Source of the DNA: Tethya wilhelma
Lineage: Eukaryota; Porifera; Demospongiae; Tethyida; Tethyidae
Length of the DNA stretch: 64,000 nucleotides
NCBI GenBank assembly: GCA_964030475.1
Contig: CAXIPT010000001.1
Coordinates: forward strand, 7,711,687 to 7,775,686
Reading direction: 5' to 3'
A program made the translations under genes and the position numbers. Below, in pieces: positions 57,620 to 64,000 of the stretch. Within the stretch, counting starts at the first letter, position 1. Each line of letters opens with the position of its first letter. Under the pieces are notes generated by a model that saw only the letters and a program-made list of their open reading frames with translations, did no database searches and was not told the origin of the DNA.

Positions 57620-57819
57620 TACCGTATGGTTCCAAATTTTCGTGGCACAATATTATTTTCATGAATTTCGTGATTTGACCATTATCACAAAAATTTAGAA
57701 AACGTATTGTCAATATAATTTCAGATCTCGAGATCGTGATTCACAAAAATTAGTTCAAAAACAGCGAACACTGACTTTTCACGAACTTGTTTGCCATGAA
57801 AATTTGGAGTTATGTGGTA
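57620..57819. mobile_element. MITE with TACCGTATGGTTCCAAATTTTC ends
   Basis: Left TACCGTATGGTTCCAAATTT and right AAATTTGGAGTTATGTGGTA are inverted with a few mismatches, about 200 bp. The interior is AT-rich and contains AGATCTCGAGATC near the centre. Confidence 0.75.
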
Positions 57820-58161
57820 GCTTATTATATAGCTCCATTATACTATGTTGAAGATAACCCCCATGCAGCCATCAATTGAGTCTAGGGTCTCACATGGCTT
57901 ATAAATGTAAGTTTCAGAAGCATACAATTAAATTGTTTACTACAGATTGACCATATGGTGTATTGTAACTCTTAGGCTGTTCTATGACATTGTTATGATA
58001 ACCTCAGTCTTGTAGGAACAGATGCTTATCTATCCGAAACCCACCACTAGTATGTATAGTTTACTTATTGGGCATTCTTCCATTAGCATTGTGTATATGG
58101 AAATACAAGCAAGATATTGTTGTTTAGAAAAGTGTAAAGTTAAGGCTTGAACAAGTCATCA

Positions 58162-61100
58162 ATGAAACATATCAGTATATGTGTTGTAGTAGCTATTGCT
58201 ACACTATTTTGGTACAGTCACATTCAATTTGGTGAATGTGTAACACATGCTGATGTTAGTTTGCATATCTTAGCCATTTTGTCTGATTCAAGTGGTGTTG
58301 ATGTCCCAAAATGGGAGAGAGGGATGGAAATACTACCAGATGGACTTTTAGCTGTGGATGAAGTCAACAACAACACTGATCTTCTTCAAGGATATCACCT
58401 GGAGCTTGTACCTCTGATGATCCCCATATGTGATCCGATTGAAGGTATCGCATCTTTTGTGGAGGCAATTTCATCACCAGAGTACAACATTGTGGGAGTG
58501 ACTGGTTTGTTCTGTCCTAGACTAGCCAACTCCATTTCACCTCTAAAATGGTCTTGCAAAGTACCGCCTGTAAAAAAGAACAAGAGAGTTGTGTGGAGAT
58601 ACTCACAAGCAGATTTCGGAAAAGCAAATGCCATGATAACGGAGACAGACTGGTCTTTTTTGCAGGATGAACCTGACCTAAACTCAGCATGGCACAAGTG
58701 GCACCAAACTTTTATGAATATCATTGAGAAATGTGTACCAAAAGCAACAATCAGTGGCAAAAACCTTCCATGGATGAATAGCAAAATTAGAAGGAAACTG
58801 AGGAGACGGAACTGGGCATTTAGAAAAGCAAGGAAGACTGGAAAATCATCCTTCCACAACAAATATAAGCTATTACGAAATGAAGTAGTTAGACTACTCA
58901 AGATGGCCAAACGCAACCACCTAAAGAAAGTGTCTAACAATAATAATAAGAAGCAATTTTGGAAACTTGTGAAGCTCATGAACAAGACAACAAGTCGAAT
59001 ACCATCTCTGAGCTCTGATACTGTAAAGGCTACAACTAACGAAGAAAAAGCTGCTCTCCTCAATCGCACTCTGTCAACAAACTTTAATACTGATTATCCT
59101 CCTCTTACTCCCAATAAATGTACTGACTTTAAAGTCCACCCATCTACTGAATGCCCCACTGACGTACTTTGCACAGTCGATGAGGTCTACTAGCTAATAA
59201 ACACTCTGGATGTCAACAAATCTTCTGGGCCTGACAGGATATCTAGTAGAATGCTGAAAGCCACTGCACAGTCAATTGCACCATCTCTCACATGTCTATT
59301 TAACAGATCTATTCAGATGGGAGAAATCTCGAGGGAATGGAAACTATCTTCTGTGGTACCTATACCTAAAACTACAACCCCTAGTGATGACCCTGCAAAT
59401 TATAGACCGATATCTTTGTTATCTGTAGTGAGTAAGCTGCTGGAGAGGCACATCCATAACTTAATCTATGATCATTTGCAATACTGTGATCTGTTACCAC
59501 TGGACCAGTGGGGGCTCACCCCCGGAAAGTCAACAGTTATGGCGTTACTCTCTACAATAAATGACATCTTGACAGAAATGGATAATGGGCGGGATGTGGT
59601 ACTAATATTCTTTGACTTACGCAAAGCCTTCGACAGTGTACCACATCTACTTCTCTTGCAGAAACTCAAAGACATCGGTCTTGAAGGTCACTTGATACAA
59701 TGGGTCTCCTCATACCTTTGTAATAGACATCAATACGTTGTTGTGGATGGAGCATCCTCAGAGACCACAGCTGTCCTATCGGGTGTGCCACAAGGCTCAA
59801 TTCTTGGACCGCTCCTGTTTTAATATACCTTAATCATATATCTGCTCTGCCTCTATCAAGTGGTTGCAAACTAACAATGTATGCAGACGACATATTGCTG
59901 TACAAGATAGTAGAGAAATCAGAACATTACTTTGAACTGCAAGATGATATCAATGAAATACACCAAGCCATTCTCGCATGTTATCTAAATCTGAACTCTG
60001 CAAAATGTAAATACGTTATCGCATCACGAAAACGACAGCCATGTAAACCTCCTTTTGGTCTCTTTGTTAATATGGAAAAACTCCAACAGGTTGACAGTTA
60101 CAAATATCTTGGTATAAAACATCTCATCTAATATTTCCTGGAATGCTCATATTGAATGCATCTGTAACAAAACTAGGAAATTGGTTGGTTTGCTGTACAG
60201 ACGCTTTTCCTCTTGGGCAGACACTAACACTTTACGATGTATATATCTTACCTGTATCCGACCTCACCTCGAGTATGCATGTCAACTTTGGGATCCACAT
60301 ACCAACAACTTGATACACAAGATTGAGTCAGTACAAAAGTTTGTGTGCAAAGTCTGTCTAAAACGATGGGATATCAGTTATGAGGACATGCTTAGACTTC
60401 TCAACATTCCTTCTCTCTCCAACCGCAGGCAATATCTTAAACTCACAACCATGTACAACATCGTACACAATGCAATGTACTTCCCTTCTGGTGTTTTTGT
60501 ACCTGACCACTCTGAATACAATAGTCACTTACGTAATCGTGTATATAATACTCATAGATTTAATAGACCCTTTGCCCATAGTAATTACTTACTGTCATCA
60601 TTTGTACCTAATGTAATCACAACATGGAACAATTTACCAGACTCAGTTGTGTCCTCTGATACCATTTCTGCTTTTAAACGTTTACTTTCAAATCATCTTT
60701 CAGAAGACTTATGAACTAGAATAGTGTTTTTATTTCCTTACATAGACACATGTCTTACATTAGCATTTTGTTGTGCTACTCATGTTGTCTTTTGTCATTT
60801 AATCGACATAAATTTTCATAGAGAAAAAAAACAAAAAAAAACCAAAACCTCTAGCTGGACATGAAGGAATTGATTTAATAACACTCTCTGGTTCTACAAC
60901 ATTTGTTCCCAAAGAGCAGGACCCAACTTCAAATTGTCGTTTGTATCACATGTTACCATCATCAGCAGTTTATGGTAGAGCTGTGTTAGACTTGATGGAG
61001 GAAGTAGGGTGGAGCAGAATAGGAGTCATATACAGTCAGGGATTGTACTATCAGAATATAATAGAAACATTTTCTAGCCTGATTCTTGAAGAAGATATAT

Positions 61101-62467
61101 CACAAGAAATAGTATTTAGCAATGAAGTGCTTGACTTTGATGATGTACCAAGAGTTGTTAATAACCTACGTCCATCTGGTGCCAAGGTAGTGTTCACTGT
61201 TGTTCCACCTGGTATTGCTGCTGAGATTATATGTAGGGCATACAAAGAGGAATTGATTTGGCCAGATTATGTGTGGATATATGCTGACTTAGACATAAAT
61301 GATCTTGAAGTAGCATGTTTATTGCTCAAATAAATGGTAGTAACCTTCAGCAACTCTCATTTAACGGTTTAGCTGGTGAGATAATGTTCAGTGAAGGCTC
61401 TAATGGACTTAATGTTCCAACAGAAGTTTTGCAGATCCTAAGTGGTCAGCACATCCAACTTGGTTTGCTTAATTCGTTTCCAAATGAAACAATGTGGAAT
61501 ATAACATTGGACATGGTTCCTAGCGATGAACTGGAAAGAGTTTATCTTCTTTACTCTGAAGCTTTAACAGCACTCTTACTTACCTTAGTTGTCGGGTGTA
61601 TGCTTGTGGAAACTTTGCTTCTTTTTGTGTTCATTTGTTTTCGAAATGAGCCTGAAGTGAAGGCCTCAAGCTTCTCTGAGTATTTGCATTTTTTTAGGCT
61701 GCTACTTGGTACTTCTGTCTTCATTGCTACACACCATTGGTAGTCGTCTTATTCTTTCAACTATTGACGAAAATAGAACATTTTCAATTTTTAGCTGCAC
61801 ATTTGGTACCACAGTGTCAACTGTCGGACTTGACTTGCTGTTTGTGACATTGATTGCGAAGACTTTACGAATCCATCACATATTAAGTTAAACACACTAT
61901 GCCTAAAAAGCTTGGAAAGATTTGGCCTGATCAAATGCTACTGCTGATGATACTTATCATCACATTAGTTAAGATTGTGTTGATCATTATTTGGAGTGTT
62001 GCAGATCCATATCATATTATCTATGAAGAAAAGCTATTATTGGATAAGAAACCTCCATACTTTCAAGTTATACAGTCCTGCTATTCAAACCACACTGGCA
62101 TTTGGCTGCTTCTGATTCTTGGTTTCACTTGTATTTTATTTCTAGTCCTTGTTGTTCTTGCAATCAAAACAAGGAAGATTAAACAGAAAGATTTCAAGGA
62201 CACAAAGAAGATAAATTTTTTGATAATGGCTGTATTCTTGATCATGTGCATTGGAATTACCCTATGGGGTATCCTGCGTCTATCTGGTGAGAGTATTGGT
62301 AGTAAGGTTGTCCTTAGTGTTGGCTATCTTCTAGCTGCCATGTTGATCCTCCTTTTCCAAAAATTTCAGCACCAATACAATGACTCATTGACAAACAGAT
62401 TAATGAATTCACTTCTTCTAAGTCTAGCTCAGTTGATCCTCAAACTACACTATCAACACAGTTATAG
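58162..62467 (+). pseudogene. GABA-B-like receptor 4, split by a LINE and further broken
   Basis: The 5' part 58162-58545 encodes a normal signal peptide and lobe 1 up to CPRLANSISPL, with MCDP changed to ICDP context (cysteine kept). A LINE follows, and receptor sequence resumes at 60854 in the expected place (GCTGGACATGAAGGAATTGA). Further damage: about 60 codons of lobe 2 missing at ~61317 with a stop at 61330; a 2-base loss at ~61673 in the second helix (AGCTTCTCTGAGTATTTG); a frameshift and stop near 61890; and another frameshift at ~62355 in TM7. The 5' segment and the 7TM pieces remain highly similar to the intact genes, so inactivation is fairly recent. Confidence 0.9.
58546..60846 (+). 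mobile_element. 5'-truncated dead LINE (CR1/L2/Jockey-group-like)
   Basis: About 2.3 kb carrying the region between endonuclease and reverse transcriptase, the reverse transcriptase, and the C-terminal part. Signatures: IPKTTTPSDDPANYRPISLL, VLIFFDLRKAFDSVPH, GVPQGSILGPLLF, MYADDILLYK and, near the 3' end, IRPHLEYACQLWDPH. There is no endonuclease domain, typical of 5' truncation on insertion. Lesions: an in-frame stop at 59191, a frameshift/stop at ~59820 and another at ~60115. The 3' end is A-rich (60823-60846). A 7-bp target-site duplication, ACCTCTA, flanks it at 58539-58545 and 60847-60853. Confidence 0.92.
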
Positions 62468-63231
62468 GAATCTGATTCACTGTAATTATAGTGTATGCAT
62501 GGCTGAAAAAATACTTGTGAATTTAAACTCAATATTATGTTGATTAATCATTGCCATGGATACAATGGCTACTCAGTTTGAAATTTTGTTGTACTCTGTG
62601 GACATTGTGTATAATTTTATAATTATTATGATCAATGTCAAGAATTTAATATGTCATGTTTGCATGTAGACTTCTTATTTCCACTTAGGTTACTATACTA
62701 ATGGTATATTCTTCTTTGTATATACATTTCAAAGACTACTGTATATTTTGAAGTCATACAAGTATGGTAATGTGGCAGCTATCGTTACAGCTAAACTATG
62801 CCGTATGTCATTGAATTTCATTTGTGCAAATTTTGTATGCATGCATGACTGTGCCTAAAGAAGCCTGAGTTTGGCAATTCTAATCTAATTTGTGTAGTAA
62901 CAGCCCAATAATAATGTACATTACTCAGAATCTTGTATATGTATTGACAAGCTCAATAAAGTGTAACTTTCAGTTCCTGTAAGGTATAAGGTAAGGTAAG
63001 GTATCACAGCTATAGGCAATATGCTACAGAGAAACCATGCATAATTATCATTCTCAGACTGTTTATACAGGCATGGTAAAGTGCCTGAACTATTATAGTA
63101 ATTACTAGAATTGTATGTGTTAGTCCCATTTTGTTTGTAGAAATTAAGTCTCAAAGTTGCACTGTTTTGAGTAAAATAGGCCTTAATGATAATTTGCATG
63201 GCATATTATACCCGTATTAATAAGCTGTTAA
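62468..63231. other. Intergenic
   Basis: No gene supported. It has a short GGTAAGGTAAGGTA repeat at ~62980-63003, and two AATAAA-like signals nearby (62954, 62907) that could serve minus- or plus-strand transcripts. Confidence 0.45.
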
Positions 63232-64000
63232 ATGGAATGCATTAAAATCTCCTTCTCTATCATTGTGAGTGTTACTACTCTTGTAGTTGGTGGCATCAGT
63301 GTAGACATGAGTTTACATGTTTTAGCTGTGTTGTCTGATTCAAGTGGTGCTGATGTCCCAAGGTGGGAGAGAGGGATGGAAATACTACCAGGTGGACTTT
63401 TAGCTGTGGATGAAGTCAACAACAACACTGATCTTCTTCAAGGATATCACCTGGAGCTTGTACCTCTGATGATCCCTATGAGTGATCCAATTAAAGGTAT
63501 TACATCTTTTGTGGAGGCAGTTTCATCACCAGAGTATAACATTGTGGGAGTGACTGGTTTGTTCTGTCCTAGACTAGCCAACTCCATTTCACCTCTAGCT
63601 GGACATGAAGGAATTGATTTGATAACACTCTCTGGTTCTACAACATATGTTCCCAAAGAGCAGGACCCAACTTCAAATCATCATTTGTATCACATGTTAC
63701 CATCATCAGAAGTTTATAGTAGAGCTGTGTTAGGCTTGATGGAGGAATTAGGGTGGAGCAGAATAGGAGTCATATACAGTCAGGGATTGTATTATCAGAA
63801 AATTCTAAATGCATTTTCTAGTCTTGTTTCTGAAGGAACTGTTTCAAAAGAAATCATATTCAGTGATGAAGTGCTGGATTCTGATGATGTGCCAAGAGTT
63901 CTTCAAAATTTACGTGATTCTGGTGCTAAGATAGTGTTTGCTCTTGTTCCTCCTGGTATTGCTACTGAGGTAATATGCAGTGCTTTTGTAGAAAAACTTA
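63232..64000 (+). CDS. GABA-B-like class C receptor 5, N-terminal part (runs off window)
   Basis: The ATG at 63232 opens a signal peptide (KISFSIIVSVTTLVVGGISV) followed by lobe 1 and the first part of lobe 2, 256 codons to the window end with no stop. The sequence is close to receptors 1 and 3 (WERGMEILPGGLLAVDEVNN, VTGLFCPRLANSISPL, LITLSGSTTYVPKEQDPTS, GWSRIGVIYSQGLYYQKIL). It differs in one notable place: the lobe-1 MCDPIEG of the paralogs is MSDPIKG, removing one of the two cysteines expected to form the lobe-1 disulfide. Whether the rest of the gene is intact is not visible. Confidence 0.88.
   Translation, partial: MECIKISFSIIVSVTTLVVGGISVDMSLHVLAVLSDSSGADVPRWERGMEILPGGLLAVDEVNNNTDLLQGYHLELVPLMIPMSDPIKGITSFVEAVSSPEYNIVGVTGLFCPRLANSISPLAGHEGIDLITLSGSTTYVPKEQDPTSNHHLYHMLPSSEVYSRAVLGLMEELGWSRIGVIYSQGLYYQKILNAFSSLVSEGTVSKEIIFSDEVLDSDDVPRVLQNLRDSGAKIVFALVPPGIATEVICSAFVEKL

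Noticed and set aside
58395..59069. 224-codon minus-strand ORF across the receptor/LINE junction
   Set aside because: It is antisense to known receptor and LINE coding sequence and crosses an insertion boundary, so it cannot be an evolved gene.

Overview
This is an intron-rich, AT-rich animal genome window. The gene set (CWC27, JMJD8, CHID1, dispanin/CD225 proteins and a tandem array of GABA-B-like class C receptors), the short introns, the KDZ-type and pogo-type transposases, the ankyrin relics and the many small palindromic transposons fit an early-branching marine invertebrate, most likely a demosponge such as Amphimedon. The species is an inference. Single N positions (14547, 23440), an NNN gap (26354-26356) and a 21-base poly-G at the left edge mark assembly weak points.

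Layout. 0.2-1.5 kb: 5' eight exons of the spliceosomal cyclophilin-like CWC27 (minus), cut by the window edge. 2.5-4.7 kb: a ~72-bp satellite with a recent 221-bp higher-order expansion. 5.0-5.2 kb: a PHD-finger exon (minus). 6.1-11.2 kb: a ~19-exon minus-strand gene for a P-loop ATPase whose C-terminal tail was built by repeated duplication of an exon pair carrying a nuclear-localisation-like cluster. 11.65-15.54 kb: a nine-exon, apparently intact KDZ (Kyakuja-Dileera-Zisupton)-type transposase on the same strand. These two genes may form one large element. 16-23 kb: two more minisatellites, an unrecognised two-exon minus gene, an ankyrin relic and transposon ORF remnants. 23.5-26.35 kb: an inverted near-copy of part of the receptor array, ending at the NNN gap. 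28.5-36 kb: two paralogous four-exon dispanin/CD225 genes (minus), with MITEs and a dead pogo-like transposase between and inside them. 36.3-42.7 kb: JMJD8 (minus) and CHID1 (plus), head to head with only 81 bp between start codons.

43.7-64 kb is an array of intronless GABA-B-like receptor genes on the plus strand. It has three intact genes (43723, 48140, 54026), one cut by the window end (63232), one disrupted by a dead LINE and several lesions (58162-62467), one 5'-truncated copy identical in sequence to its neighbour (51300-52706), and several decayed relics. Each full receptor has a signal peptide, a bilobed Venus-flytrap ligand domain, no cysteine-rich linker and seven membrane helices.

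For multi-exon genes, exon borders were placed by eye from GT/AG sites, reading-phase continuity and homology. Coding lengths came out as whole codons for JMJD8, CHID1, both dispanins, the KDZ gene and the ATPase gene, which supports those models.
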